From the NCBI GenBank assembly GCA_023389175.1, contig JAEWEW010000131.1, forward strand, positions 1 through 41,193: 41,193 nt of DNA. The letters are read 5' to 3'. The DNA is from Pseudomonadota bacterium (GTDB lineage: Bacteria > Pseudomonadota > Gammaproteobacteria > Burkholderiales > Burkholderiaceae_E). Below the pieces are notes generated by a model that was not told the origin of the DNA, did not search any database, and was given only the letters and a program-made list of their open reading frames with translations. Below, piece after piece: positions 8,101 through 16,554 of this stretch. Every line of letters starts with the position of its first letter. Position 1 is the stretch's first letter. Made by a program: the position numbers and the translations under genes.

Positions 8101-9183
8101 ATGGAATACCGCTACCTCGGACGGTCCGGCCTCAGGGTGCCGGCACTCGGCTTCGGCGCCGGCACCTTCGGCGGCCGTGGGCCGCTCTTCAGCGCCTGGG
8201 GCGACACCGGGCGGGATGCCGCGCGCAGGATCGTCGACATCTGCCTCGACGCCGGCATGAGCCTTTTCGACAGCGCCGACGTCTATTCGGACGGCGCCTC
8301 CGAAACCATCCTCGGCGCCGCACTCGAAGGGCGCCGCCACCGGGCGATCGTCTCCACCAAGGTGTCGCTGCGCAGCGGCGACGGCCCGAACGACGTGGGC
8401 GCCTCGCGTCATCATCTCCTCGCCGCGGTGGATGCGGCGCTCGGCCGCCTGCGCACCGACTACATCGACATCCTGCAGCTGCATGCATTCGACGCGATGA
8501 CGCCGCTCGAGCAGGTGCTCGCGACCCTGGACGGGCTGGTGCGCGCGGGCAAGGTGCGCCTGATCGGCGTATCCAACTTCTCGGGCTGGCAGCTCATGAA
8601 GTCGCTCGCCACCGCGGACCGGCTCGGACTGGAGCGTCCGGTGGCCCACCAGGTGTACTACTCGCTCGCGGGGCGGGACTACGAATGGGAGCTGCTGCCG
8701 CTCGCCCTCGACCAGGGCGTGGGCGCGATCGTCTGGAGCCCGCTCGCCTGGGGGCGCCTGACCGGCAGGATCCGTCGCGGACAACCCTGGCCCGCGGGCA
8801 GCCGCCTGCACCAGACCGCCGGATTCGCGCCGCCGGTCGCCGACGAGCATCTCTACCGTGTGGTGGATGCGCTCGACGAGGTGGCCGCCCAGACCGGAAG
8901 GACACTGCCGCAGATCGCGATCAACTGGCTGCTCGGCCGCACGAGCGTCGCGACCGTCCTGGTCGGCGCGCGTGACGAGGCGCAGCTCAGGCAGAACCTC
9001 GGCGCGCTGGGCTGGACGCTGACCGACGAGCAGCGCGCGCTGCTCGACGCCGCGAGCCAGGTAACCCCGCCGTACCCCTACTATCCCTACTGGAACGGCC
9101 AGTTCGCCGAGCGCAGCCCCATGCCCGCGCTGCGCCGGGAGTCCGGCAGCCCGACGCCCACGTCGCTCGCGACCCTCCGATAG
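8101..9183 (+). CDS. Aldo/keto reductase
   Basis: This 360-aa NAD(P)H-dependent oxidoreductase belongs to the AKR superfamily (TIM barrel) and presumably acts in the cytoplasm. It starts MEYRYLGRSGLRVPALGFG. The catalytic tetrad is visible as Asp and Tyr in FDSADVYSDG, Lys in VSTKVSL and His in LQLHAFD. The cofactor-binding end of the barrel contains GVSNFSGWQ and a late VLVGARDEAQL. The ATG at 8101 is favoured over 8086 because GGAGG is correctly spaced upstream. The frame is open far upstream, but that part is antisense to the LysR gene. The gene is divergent from that LysR regulator and separated by an operator palindrome, so expression is probably effector-dependent. The substrate is unknown. 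Confidence 0.92.
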   Translation: MEYRYLGRSGLRVPALGFGAGTFGGRGPLFSAWGDTGRDAARRIVDICLDAGMSLFDSADVYSDGASETILGAALEGRRHRAIVSTKVSLRSGDGPNDVGASRHHLLAAVDAALGRLRTDYIDILQLHAFDAMTPLEQVLATLDGLVRAGKVRLIGVSNFSGWQLMKSLATADRLGLERPVAHQVYYSLAGRDYEWELLPLALDQGVGAIVWSPLAWGRLTGRIRRGQPWPAGSRLHQTAGFAPPVADEHLYRVVDALDEVAAQTGRTLPQIAINWLLGRTSVATVLVGARDEAQLRQNLGALGWTLTDEQRALLDAASQVTPPYPYYPYWNGQFAERSPMPALRRESGSPTPTSLATLR

Positions 9184-9198
9184 GGCCGGGTGCGCGGC

Positions 9199-9212
9199 TT
9201 CGGGCGGCCGGG
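9199..9212. repeat. Intergenic copy of the TTCGGGCGGCCGGG repeat core
   Basis: Fourteen bases identical to the core of the repeat units in the ccsA-like gene occur 16 bp after the aldo/keto reductase stop and before the GST remnant. It continues as GGGCCGCGGC and looks like a partial unit. The match is short and GC-rich, so chance cannot be excluded. Confidence 0.45.
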
Positions 9213-9264
9213 CCGCGGCGCGTGGGCTACCATGAAGCGGTCAACCGACGATCCTGGATGGAAG

Positions 9265-9438
9265 ATGTACACGCTCTATTGCGCCCCCGGGCACCCCTAC
9301 CTGTTCGCGGTCAGCAACCGGGCCAGGCCCATGGGCGTGGACCTCGCCGGCCTCGATGCGCTGCCAGCGTTCAGGAAGCGGGCTGCCGAACGGCCGGCGG
9401 TGCAGGCGGCGCTGCAGGCCGACGCCCTGAACCGCTAG
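9265..9438 (+). pseudogene. Glutathione S-transferase remnant (in-frame internal deletion)
   Basis: This 57-codon reading frame starts MYTLYCAPG, the usual first strand of bacterial GSTs. It then jumps to YLFAVSNRARPMGVDLAG and DALPAFRKRAAERPAVQAAL, the usual last helices of a ~200-aa GST. About 140 residues of thioredoxin-fold and helical core are missing without loss of frame. GGATGGAAG precedes the ATG, so a short peptide may still be made, but it could not bind glutathione as a normal GST. The assignment is by recognition of both termini. The neighbouring dehydratase starts 41 bp later in the same direction. Confidence 0.7.
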
Positions 9439-9479
9439 GAGGCCGTCCTGGCAGACGCAGCCGCACCGCCCCGCCATTG

Positions 9480-10427
9480 ATGGACGAGGCGACCGTACCC
9501 GACCCGGCGGCCATCACGGCCAACGAGGTGCGGATCCGACCGCATGTGCGGCGCACGCCGCTCCTTTCGGTCGACGGCGGCGACCTCGGCGTCCCCGGGC
9601 TGCGCTGCGTCTTCAAGCTGGAGTTCCTTCAGCACGCCGGCTCGTTCAAGAGCCGTGGCGCGTTCACCCACCTGCTCACGCGGCCGATTCCGCAGGCGGG
9701 CGTCGTGGCTGCCTCGGGCGGCAACCACGGCGCGGCGGTGGCCTATGCCGCGCGGCGCCTCGGCCGGCGCGCGACCATCTTCGTGCCGCAGACCGCCTCC
9801 CCGGCCAAGATCGCGCAGATCCGCGCGGCCGGGGCGGACCTGCGCCTCGTGGGCGAGCGCTATGCCGACGCGCTGGCCGCAAGCGAAGCTTTCGTCGCCG
9901 AGACCGGTGCGCTCGCGATCCACGCCTACGACCAGTACGAGACGCTGCTCGGACAGGCGAGCGTCGCGCTCGAGTTCGAGCAGGATGCGCCGCGACTCGA
10001 CGCGCTGCTGGTCGCCGTCGGCGGTGGCGGCCTGATCGGCGGCATCGCCGCGTGGTACCGCTCGCGGGTGCGGCTGATCGGCATCGAGCCGGAGAGCGCA
10101 CCGACGCTCGCCATGGCGCTCGCCGCCGGCAAGCCGGTCGATGCCCCCGCGGGCGGCATCGCTGCCGATTCGCTCGCGCCCAGGCGCGTCGGCGCGCTGC
10201 CCTACGCGATCGCCGAGCGCCATGTCGCGCAGGTCGCGCTGGTGAGCGATGCGGCGATCCGCGAGGCGCAGCGCACGCTGTGGCGGGAGCTGCGCGTCGT
10301 GGCCGAGCCTGGCGGCGCGGCCGCCTTCGCCGCGGTCACGAGCGGCGCGGTCAGCCTGGCGCCGGGCAGCACCGTGGGCATCCTGCTCTGCGGGGCGAAC
10401 ACCACCGCGGTGGACTTCGACCGCTGA
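9480..10427 (+). CDS. PLP-dependent threonine/serine dehydratase-family enzyme
   Basis: This 315-aa fold-type II PLP enzyme has the Schiff-base Lys in HAGSFKSRGA. The substrate/PLP loop is SGGNHGAAVAYA and the phosphate-binding glycine loop is VGGGGLIGG. Near the C-terminus LCGANT matches the residue that contacts the PLP ring nitrogen. No ACT regulatory domain is present, so it is of the short catabolic or racemase/dehydratase type. The ATG at 9480 is chosen because the family's N-terminal helix begins right after it; upstream codons read through the GST remnant in another frame. The reaction is probably deamination of threonine, serine or a hydroxy-amino acid; the substrate is not resolved. 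Confidence 0.88.
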   Translation: MDEATVPDPAAITANEVRIRPHVRRTPLLSVDGGDLGVPGLRCVFKLEFLQHAGSFKSRGAFTHLLTRPIPQAGVVAASGGNHGAAVAYAARRLGRRATIFVPQTASPAKIAQIRAAGADLRLVGERYADALAASEAFVAETGALAIHAYDQYETLLGQASVALEFEQDAPRLDALLVAVGGGGLIGGIAAWYRSRVRLIGIEPESAPTLAMALAAGKPVDAPAGGIAADSLAPRRVGALPYAIAERHVAQVALVSDAAIREAQRTLWRELRVVAEPGGAAAFAAVTSGAVSLAPGSTVGILLCGANTTAVDFDR

Positions 10428-10674
10428 CCGCTCCTGCGGCCGGTGCAACGCCGTCCGTCGGCCGCCCGGCGGCAGGGCCATGGCCGGTCCGCTGAATCCC
10501 AGACGGATCAAGAGGTTGCAGCGGGCGACCCCGAATTGGCGATACCTCCGGATACATCTGGCCGTGGCCGGGCAATCGTCGCAAATCGCCGGGCAACTGC
10601 CGCTGCCTACGCTGGGCCCTTTCGGACCACGGCGGGTACCGCGGCGACGGACCCCCGACGACGCAGGATCGACC

Positions 10675-11163
10675 ATGAATCTCAACCTGAACGCACTGGA
10701 TCTCGACATCGTGCAGACTGCGATGTCCTACTGGACGGGAGCGCTGAGCGAGCCTGTCCCGATCATCGACCGCGACGACATGGCGCTCGCGGTGGCGCGC
10801 GGCGCCATCGTCTGGGACCTGCGGCCGAAGGACGAGTTCGACCTCGCCCACGACGAGCAGGCCATCTGCCTCGGCGGCGTCGACTGGCTGCTCGCCGAGC
10901 CGAGCGGAGGCAACCTGATCCCCGCCGACGTCATTGCCGACGTGCTGCGCGAGGCGGGCATCCATCGCGGCCGCGAGGTGGTGGTGTACGCCGAGCGGCA
11001 CGCGGTCGATGCGTTCGTCGCACTACGGGCGTTGCGCAGCATCGGCGTGGCCGAGGCGAGGATCTGCCTCGGTGACGGTCGCATCGACACCTCGAAGGGC
11101 CATGGGCGGGCCGCCGGACGGAGCACTGCCGGCAGGGCGCGACAGCATTCCGCCTTCCGGTGA
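10675..11163 (+). CDS. Rhodanese-like domain protein lacking the catalytic cysteine
   Basis: This 162-aa protein contains a rhodanese fold signature: an IVWDLRPKDEFDLAH strand-helix, ICLGGVDWLLA, and VVVYAERHAVDAFVALRAL where active rhodaneses carry the cysteine loop. The position normally occupied by Cys after VVVY is Ala, so sulfur transfer is not expected. A binding or regulatory role is more likely. The last 25 residues are Arg/Gly/Ser-rich and may be disordered. The start ATG has AGGA six bases upstream. The 247 bp before it (10428-10674) hold no gene that I can support. The alignment is by eye. Confidence 0.65.
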   Translation: MNLNLNALDLDIVQTAMSYWTGALSEPVPIIDRDDMALAVARGAIVWDLRPKDEFDLAHDEQAICLGGVDWLLAEPSGGNLIPADVIADVLREAGIHRGREVVVYAERHAVDAFVALRALRSIGVAEARICLGDGRIDTSKGHGRAAGRSTAGRARQHSAFR

Positions 11164-11219
11164 TCCGGGCCGCGCCGCGGTGATCCGGGCCGCCGCGTCT
11201 TGGGCGACGGCTTCCTGCC

Positions 11220-12110
11220 TCAGCGCCCCCGCCCTTCGAGGAACTCCCGGAACGCACGCGCCGCGGGGGACAGCGTCCTGCCCGCGGGCGTGACGCAGCC
11301 GATGTCGCGGCCGATCGGGCGCGGCCGGACCTGCAGCGCATGACAGCGCGAAAGATCGAGCTTGGACGCGTAGATCGAGGGCAGGAAGGTCACGCCCAGT
11401 CCGAGGTCGGCGAAGGCCAGCAGCGTCGAGAGGTTGATCGCCTCCCGCTCCACGTGCATCGCCAGCCCCTGCGCATGGAACGCGCCGTCGATCACTTCGC
11501 GCAAACCCGCCCCGCGGATCGGCACCAGCAACGGATACTTCGCGACTGCCGACAGCAGCACCCGCGGCCGGCTTGCGAGCGGATGATCGCGCGGGACGAC
11601 GACGAGGCATTCGTCCGACATCAGGGGCGTGAACCTGAGCTCCCGGCGCGCCGGCCCGCGCGAGGTCAGGGCCATCTCGACATCCCCGGTCAGCACGAGA
11701 TTCACCGCCCGGTCGCCCACGCAGTCGATCACGTCCACGAACACCTTCGGATGCAGTGCGCCGAAGTCCCGGATCGCGGGCAGCAGGAAGGTGGCAACGA
11801 TCGAAGGCAGCGCCGAGAGGCGGACCCGCCCGCGCTGCAATTCCGCCTCGTCCTTGAGCTGCAGCGCGGTCGCCTCGAGCTGGCCCATGGCATGACGGGC
11901 CGTCGTGAGGAGCCGTTCACCTTCGCGGGTGAGGCTCACGGAGCGCGTCGTGCGGTCAAGCACCCGCACGCCGAGCGTCTCCTCGAGCTGGCGGATGCGC
12001 GCGCTCACGGTCGACTGCGTGACACTGAGTCGTTCGGCTGCTGCGCGAAAGCTGCGCGCGTCTGCCACCGCGGCGAAGGTGGCTATCTGGCCGAGTCGCA
12101 GATTGTTCAT
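11220..12110 (-). CDS. LysR-family regulator of the divergent CoA-transferase/TRAP operon
   Basis: This 296-aa regulator has a typical N-terminal HTH (FAAVADARSFRAAAERL, VTQSTVSARIRQLEETLG) followed by a two-lobed effector domain. It is full length with a normal start, MNNLRLGQIATFAAV. It is transcribed away from the operon at 12218-18903 with 107 bp between the start codons. An inverted repeat 8 bp from its own ATG is the natural operator. The inducer is probably the transported acid or its CoA ester, by analogy with LysR/catabolic pairs. That is inference. Confidence 0.92.
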   Translation of the reverse strand: MNNLRLGQIATFAAVADARSFRAAAERLSVTQSTVSARIRQLEETLGVRVLDRTTRSVSLTREGERLLTTARHAMGQLEATALQLKDEAELQRGRVRLSALPSIVATFLLPAIRDFGALHPKVFVDVIDCVGDRAVNLVLTGDVEMALTSRGPARRELRFTPLMSDECLVVVPRDHPLASRPRVLLSAVAKYPLLVPIRGAGLREVIDGAFHAQGLAMHVEREAINLSTLLAFADLGLGVTFLPSIYASKLDLSRCHALQVRPRPIGRDIGCVTPAGRTLSPAARAFREFLEGRGR

Positions 12111-12118
12111 GTTTCTCG

Positions 12119-12142
12119 ATCAACAGTTCGCACAATATTGAT
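12119..12142. promoter_or_regulatory. Inverted repeat ATCAA-N14-TTGAT, candidate LysR operator
   Basis: An exact 5-bp inverted repeat spans 24 bp in the LysR/CoA-transferase intergenic region, in a locally AT-rich patch (CACAATATTGATAG). Its position directly beside the LysR start codon suits autorepression plus activation of the divergent operon. Confidence 0.5.
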
Positions 12143-12161
12143 AGTGTAGTGAGTCAGTAGC

Positions 12162-12170
12162 TGGTCTAAT
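12162..12170 (+). promoter_or_regulatory. Candidate extended -10 (TGGTCTAAT) for the CoA-transferase/TRAP operon
   Basis: TG-G-TCTAAT matches an extended -10 element at five of six hexamer bases. It lies 20 bp downstream of the candidate LysR operator and 31 bp before the GGAGGAGA ribosome site of the first operon gene. No convincing -35 is seen at 17 bp, which fits an activator-dependent promoter. Confidence 0.4.
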
Positions 12171-12217
12171 CCTCGGAGCACCATCGCACGGCCGCCCGCG
12201 CCGGAGGAGACCGGAGA

Positions 12218-13462
12218 TTGGCTGAGGAAGACGCGCCGTCCGCCATGCTGTCGGGAGTCATCGTGGTCGAGGCGACCGATACGCCGGCCGCGGCCTTCGC
12301 GACCGCGATGGCCGCGGATTTCGGCGCAACCGTGATCGCATGCGAGCCGGCGCCAGGGGGCTCGGGGCTGCGACGCCTGGGTCCGGCACCGGTCCGGCAA
12401 GTCTGGTGGCCGGTCATCGCGCGCAACAAGCTGTCGATCGCGATCGACCCGGCGCATGCCCGCGCCGGCGAGGTCATCGGGCGCCTCGCGGCGCGTGCGG
12501 ACGTGATCGCCCGGGACGACTGTCCGCTCGGCCGGGCGTTGCAGGCGGCGATGGGCGACGCGCCCGCAGCGGTGGACATGCATCTGTATCCGCCCGGCAG
12601 CGACCGTCCGGATCTCTGGCCCTGGAGCACCCGGCCGGAGTTCGCCGCGGCCGCGAGCGGCATGCTGGCGCTCACGGGGCTCGCGGATGGTGCCGCGGTC
12701 CAGCCGGAAATGCCGCTCGCCGACTACACTGCCGGCATGCTCGCGCTTTCCCTGGCGCTCGCGGAGTTGCGCGCCGCCCGGCGCGAGCGCCGCGCACCCG
12801 CACCGGTGCCGTTGGGGTTGCACGAGGCGCTGCACCGCATGAACGAATGGCAGCTGCCGGTGGCCGCCGCCCGCGGCGCGCCGGAGCGGCGCAACGGCAA
12901 CCGCTTCCCGATGAATGCCAACATCGGCAACGTCTTTCGCACGCGGGATGGCAAGCTGCTCACCATCTCGGCGGCAACGCCTTCGGTCGCCGACCGGCTG
13001 CTCGAGATGATCGGCGGCCCGGCCTTGCGCGACGACCCCCGCTTTCGCACGCCGGCGGACCGCCGCCGGCACATGGATGAGCTCGACGCGGTCATTGCAC
13101 AATGGATGGCCCGCCACGACGCCGAAGAGGCGATGCGCCTGGTACGCGAGAACGACGTGGTGGCCGGTCCCATCTGCGGCGCCGAAGAGCTCGCCTTCCA
13201 TCCGCATCTCGCGGCGCGCGGCGACGTCGTGCGGCTGCCCGATGGCAGCGACGCCGGGCTGCCGATGCCGGCCGCCCTGCCCTTTTCCCTGCCGGCACCC
13301 GGCCGGGTGCGCCACATCGGCCCGGCGGTCGGCGCCGACGCCGACGCAGTGCTCGCGCTGCTCGGCTTCGATTCGACCGAGCGACGGGCGCTGCGGCGCG
13401 ACGGCGTCCTGGGCTCCGGTCCAACCACCCCAAGCACGACAAGCAAAGGAGACGACTCATGA
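12218..13462 (+). CDS. CaiB/BaiF (class III) CoA-transferase family protein, first gene of the operon
   Basis: This 414-aa protein has the class III CoA-transferase layout (MLSGVIVVEATDTP at the N-terminus, then AADFGATVIACEP, ARNKLSIAI, and a late RNGNRFPMNANIGNVF segment). The family swaps CoA between acids through an aspartyl anhydride. At the place where that Asp normally sits before the SGxxxxTG motif, this protein reads TRPEFAAAASGMLALTG, with no Asp by my alignment, so it may be inactive or use another residue. The start is a TTG with GGAGGAGA eight bases upstream; the first in-frame ATG is at 12245. The stop overlaps the next gene (ATGA). See the paralogue at 17692. Confidence 0.82.
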   Translation: MAEEDAPSAMLSGVIVVEATDTPAAAFATAMAADFGATVIACEPAPGGSGLRRLGPAPVRQVWWPVIARNKLSIAIDPAHARAGEVIGRLAARADVIARDDCPLGRALQAAMGDAPAAVDMHLYPPGSDRPDLWPWSTRPEFAAAASGMLALTGLADGAAVQPEMPLADYTAGMLALSLALAELRAARRERRAPAPVPLGLHEALHRMNEWQLPVAAARGAPERRNGNRFPMNANIGNVFRTRDGKLLTISAATPSVADRLLEMIGGPALRDDPRFRTPADRRRHMDELDAVIAQWMARHDAEEAMRLVRENDVVAGPICGAEELAFHPHLAARGDVVRLPDGSDAGLPMPAALPFSLPAPGRVRHIGPAVGADADAVLALLGFDSTERRALRRDGVLGSGPTTPSTTSKGDDS

Positions 13463-14523
13463 AGCTCGACCGTATCAGGCGGCTCGCCTGCGTGGGCGCG
13501 GCGCTCGCGGCCGCGACTGTTTTCGCCCCCATCGACCCGGCCCAGGCCCAGGGCGGCAAGTCCTTCGTGATCATCGGCCGCGGCTCCTCCGGCTCGACCA
13601 GCGACCTCGCCTTCACCGTCCTGGAGGAGGCGCTCAAGCGCTCCTTCCCCGGCGAGACGATCAACATCCGGCGGTTGCCCGGCACGGCAGCGGCGGCGCC
13701 GCCGCGGGTGCAGAGCGGCGAGGCGCACTTCGGCCACGGCGTCGGCGAGAACGTGCTCGACGCCTGGACCTCGACGCGGACATTCGCTAACCGGCCGGCG
13801 ATGAGGGACCTGCGCTACGTGGGCGGCTACCTCGGCTTCCTGGTGCGGCCGTCCGCGAGCCCGACCTTCGTGACGACCGCGGACAACCGGGTCAAGTCCT
13901 GGGAGGACCTCGCGAAGGCGCGCATCGGCGTCGGCCCGGCCGACAGCCTGACCTCGACCATGGTGAACGTCGCGCTGAAGGGCGTGAACCTCTCCTATGA
14001 CGCCATCCGCAAGAACGGCGGCGTGGTCGTGAACGGGGACTGGAACCAGCAGATGGAGATGCTGGGCGACGGCCAGCTGGATGCGGTGTTCTTCACCGGC
14101 GACCATCCTTCGCCGATCGTCACCCAGTTCAGCGCCAACAACAAGCCGCGACTGGTCACGATGAACGATGCCGTGCTGAAGGCGCTGCTCGACAACTACA
14201 AGACCTTCACCCGCAACGAGATGCCGGCCGGGACTTACGATTGGCAGAAGGAGCCGGTCATCGGCGTGCAGCTCTCGCTCGGCTACATCGTGCACAAGGA
14301 CCTGCCGGAGGACGTCGTCTACCGCGTCTGCAAGCAGCTCTACGTCGGCGACAATGCGCGGATCTGGGGCGAGGTGGTGCCTGGCTGGAAGGGCGCCGAG
14401 AAGCTCGCCGACCGGGCTGCCGCCACCGTCTTCATTCCGCTGCATCCGGGGGCGAAGCGGTGCTTCGACGAGGCCGGCATCAAGGTCACGACCATCGGCG
14501 CGGGCGCCGAGACGCCTAACTGA
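13459..14523 (+). CDS. TAXI-family TRAP transporter solute-binding protein
   Basis: This 354-aa periplasmic receptor of the TAXI type captures a substrate and hands it to the fused permease encoded next. A signal peptide is clear (MKLDRIRRLACVGAALAAATVFAP, cleavage near AQAQ). The mature start is FVIIGRGSSGSTSDLAF, like the SGGTYYP-type opening of TAXI proteins. Later segments SWEDLAKARIGVGPADS and GDWNQQMEMLGDGQLDAVFF match the usual lobe-joining region. AAAGGAGA lies before the ATG, which overlaps the CoA-transferase stop. It is longer than most TAXI proteins (about 320 aa). The ligand is unknown, and the neighbouring CoA enzymes suggest a carboxylic acid. Confidence 0.87.
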   Translation: MKLDRIRRLACVGAALAAATVFAPIDPAQAQGGKSFVIIGRGSSGSTSDLAFTVLEEALKRSFPGETINIRRLPGTAAAAPPRVQSGEAHFGHGVGENVLDAWTSTRTFANRPAMRDLRYVGGYLGFLVRPSASPTFVTTADNRVKSWEDLAKARIGVGPADSLTSTMVNVALKGVNLSYDAIRKNGGVVVNGDWNQQMEMLGDGQLDAVFFTGDHPSPIVTQFSANNKPRLVTMNDAVLKALLDNYKTFTRNEMPAGTYDWQKEPVIGVQLSLGYIVHKDLPEDVVYRVCKQLYVGDNARIWGEVVPGWKGAEKLADRAAATVFIPLHPGAKRCFDEAGIKVTTIGAGAETPN

Positions 14524-14553
14524 CCCCGGCCCGCCATTCCAGGAGAGCCGGCC

Positions 14554-16554
14554 ATCGCCGCCCCCACCGCCCCGGTCGCAGGCGGCAGCCAGCCGCTCGA
14601 CCCCGGTGTCGAGCGGCTGATCGCCGATGACAGCGTCAGCTCGCCGCTGCGCCTGGCCGTGCGCCACGGCACGCCGCTGCAGCGGTGCCTCGCGGCGGCG
14701 ATCATCTTCATCAGCCTGTTCCTCGGGCTGCTGCTGCTCTTCACGGCCGCGTTCGGCACGTTGACCGGCTACCTGCAGCGCATCGTCTTCGTCTTCGCGA
14801 TCGTGTCGCTCGGCCTGCTGGTGAAGTCGGCGCGCGGTTTGCCGTGGCCGCGCCGGGGGCTGCCGGGCCTGGTGCCGGACCTGATCGTGATCGCCGTGCT
14901 GTTCGCCGGCCTGCTGCACGTCCTCGCGGACTACGACGAGTTCGCCCGCCGGGTCGGCTTCCCGCTGCCGCAGGATCTCTTCTACGGCATCGTCTACATC
15001 GTCGCCACGCTCGAGGTCACCCGGCGTTTCCTCGGCTGGCCGATGCTCGCGATCATCGCGGTGTTCCTCACGCAGGCCCTCTTCGGCGAGTGGTTCCCCT
15101 GGGTGTTCAACGCGCCCAACGTGCGCTGGCAGACCCTGGTCGAGATCCTCTTCATGCAGGACCAGGGGCTCTTCGGCCCGACCACCGCGGTCGCCGCCAC
15201 CTACCTGATGATCTTCCTGGTGTTCGGGTCGATGCTGGTGCGCACGCACGCGGTGGACTTCTTCCAGGACCTGTCGCTCGCCATCATGGGACGCCGGCCG
15301 GGCGGTCCCGCCCATGTGGCCATCATGTCGAGCGCGCTGCTCGGCACCGCCTCCGGCTCGGTGGTGGGCAACGTGGCGGGCACCGGCAGCTTCACCATCC
15401 CCCTGATGAAGCGATCCGGCTTCAAGCCCGAGTTCGCCGGCGCCGTGGAGGCGGTGGCCTCCTCCGGCGCGCAGATCATGCCGCCGGTGATGGGGTCGGC
15501 CGCCTTCCTCATGGCCGGCTTCCTGGGGGTGAGCTACTGGACCATCGTGGTGGCCGCCGTCATTCCTGCCCTGCTGTACTTCACCGCCATCTTCGCGCAG
15601 GTGGCGCTGCGGGCGCGCCGGTTCGAGCTCGGCGCAGTCACCGGCACGTTGCCGCGGATCCTGCCGGTGCTCGCCTCCGGCGGGCACCTGCTGCTCGCCA
15701 TCGCGGCGCTGGTCGCCCCGTTCTTCTTCGGCGCATCGCCGCAGCGCACCGCCCTGATCGGGGTCGCGTCGCTCTTCGTGCTGTCGCTGCTGCGGCGGCG
15801 CACCCGCATCCCGCTCGCGCGCCATCTCGACGCGGTCGTCGATGCGATGGCCAACAACATCCCGGTCGGCGCGGCCGTCGCGGCCGCCGGGGTGCTGATG
15901 GGCACCGTCTGGGTTTCCGGCGCAGGCAACCTGCTCGCGGACTTCGTCATCCTGGCCGCGCAGGGCGTGCTGCCGATCGCCCTGGTGCTTACCGCGGTGA
16001 TCGCGCTGGTACTGGGGATGGGCCTGCCGACGCCGGCGGTCTACATCACGGTCGCGGTGCTGATCGTGCCCGGCCTGGTGAAGATGGGCGCGCCCGAGGT
16101 GGCCAGTCACATGTTCGCGTTCTACTTCGGCATCCTCGCCAACGTGACCCCGCCGGTCGCGCTCGCCGCCTATGCCGCCGCCAGCATCGCGCGCGCCGAC
16201 ATGAACCGCACCGGCTACCAGGCGTTCAAGCTGGCGCTCGCCGGCTTCGTCGTTCCCTTCGTCTTCATCTACGACACCTCGCTGCTGCTCGACGGCGACT
16301 GGCTGGGCATCGTGCTCGCGACGGCGACGGCGCTCGCCGGCATACTGCTGCTCTCGATGGCGGTGGAGGGCTGGTTGCGCGTGCCGCTGCTGCGGCGGGA
16401 GCGCTTCCTGCTCGGCGTGGCGGCGCTGTGCCTGATCTGGAGCAACCGGCTCGCCGAAGCCGCCGGCATCCTTCTCGCGATCGTCGCCTTCGGGCTGATC
16501 CACCTGCGAGCAAGCCGCAACGCGCGAGGCGAACCCAGGACGACCATCCCATGA
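14554..16554 (+). CDS. TRAP transporter fused permease (DctQM-type, TAXI system)
   Basis: This very hydrophobic protein (666 aa from 14554; 631 from the GTG at 14659) has the fused small plus large TRAP permease arrangement. Large-subunit signatures include SALLGTASGSVVGNVAGTG, SGAQIMPPVMGSAAFLMAGF and GMGLPTPAVYITVAVL. It would import the TAXI protein's ligand using an ion gradient. An AGGAGAG at 14541-14547 sits six bases before an in-frame ATC at 14554. Starting there gives the family-like cytoplasmic N-terminus (PGVERLIADDSV), whereas the GTG at 14659 has no Shine-Dalgarno and removes it. I take ATC (or an ATG misread as ATC) as the likely start. The stop overlaps the next gene. Confidence 0.88.
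   Translation: MAAPTAPVAGGSQPLDPGVERLIADDSVSSPLRLAVRHGTPLQRCLAAAIIFISLFLGLLLLFTAAFGTLTGYLQRIVFVFAIVSLGLLVKSARGLPWPRRGLPGLVPDLIVIAVLFAGLLHVLADYDEFARRVGFPLPQDLFYGIVYIVATLEVTRRFLGWPMLAIIAVFLTQALFGEWFPWVFNAPNVRWQTLVEILFMQDQGLFGPTTAVAATYLMIFLVFGSMLVRTHAVDFFQDLSLAIMGRRPGGPAHVAIMSSALLGTASGSVVGNVAGTGSFTIPLMKRSGFKPEFAGAVEAVASSGAQIMPPVMGSAAFLMAGFLGVSYWTIVVAAVIPALLYFTAIFAQVALRARRFELGAVTGTLPRILPVLASGGHLLLAIAALVAPFFFGASPQRTALIGVASLFVLSLLRRRTRIPLARHLDAVVDAMANNIPVGAAVAAAGVLMGTVWVSGAGNLLADFVILAAQGVLPIALVLTAVIALVLGMGLPTPAVYITVAVLIVPGLVKMGAPEVASHMFAFYFGILANVTPPVALAAYAAASIARADMNRTGYQAFKLALAGFVVPFVFIYDTSLLLDGDWLGIVLATATALAGILLLSMAVEGWLRVPLLRRERFLLGVAALCLIWSNRLAEAAGILLAIVAFGLIHLRASRNARGEPRTTIP

Noticed and set aside
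10428..10674. Extra coding gene before the rhodanese-like gene
   Set aside because: Open frames here are shadows or extensions without a start signal or recognisable protein; treated as intergenic.
12724..16503. Very long open frame on the minus strand (about 1259 codons)
   Set aside because: It runs antisense to the CoA-transferase, TAXI, and permease genes, all with clear family motifs. Composition is Arg/Gly/His-rich as expected for a GC-rich shadow frame.
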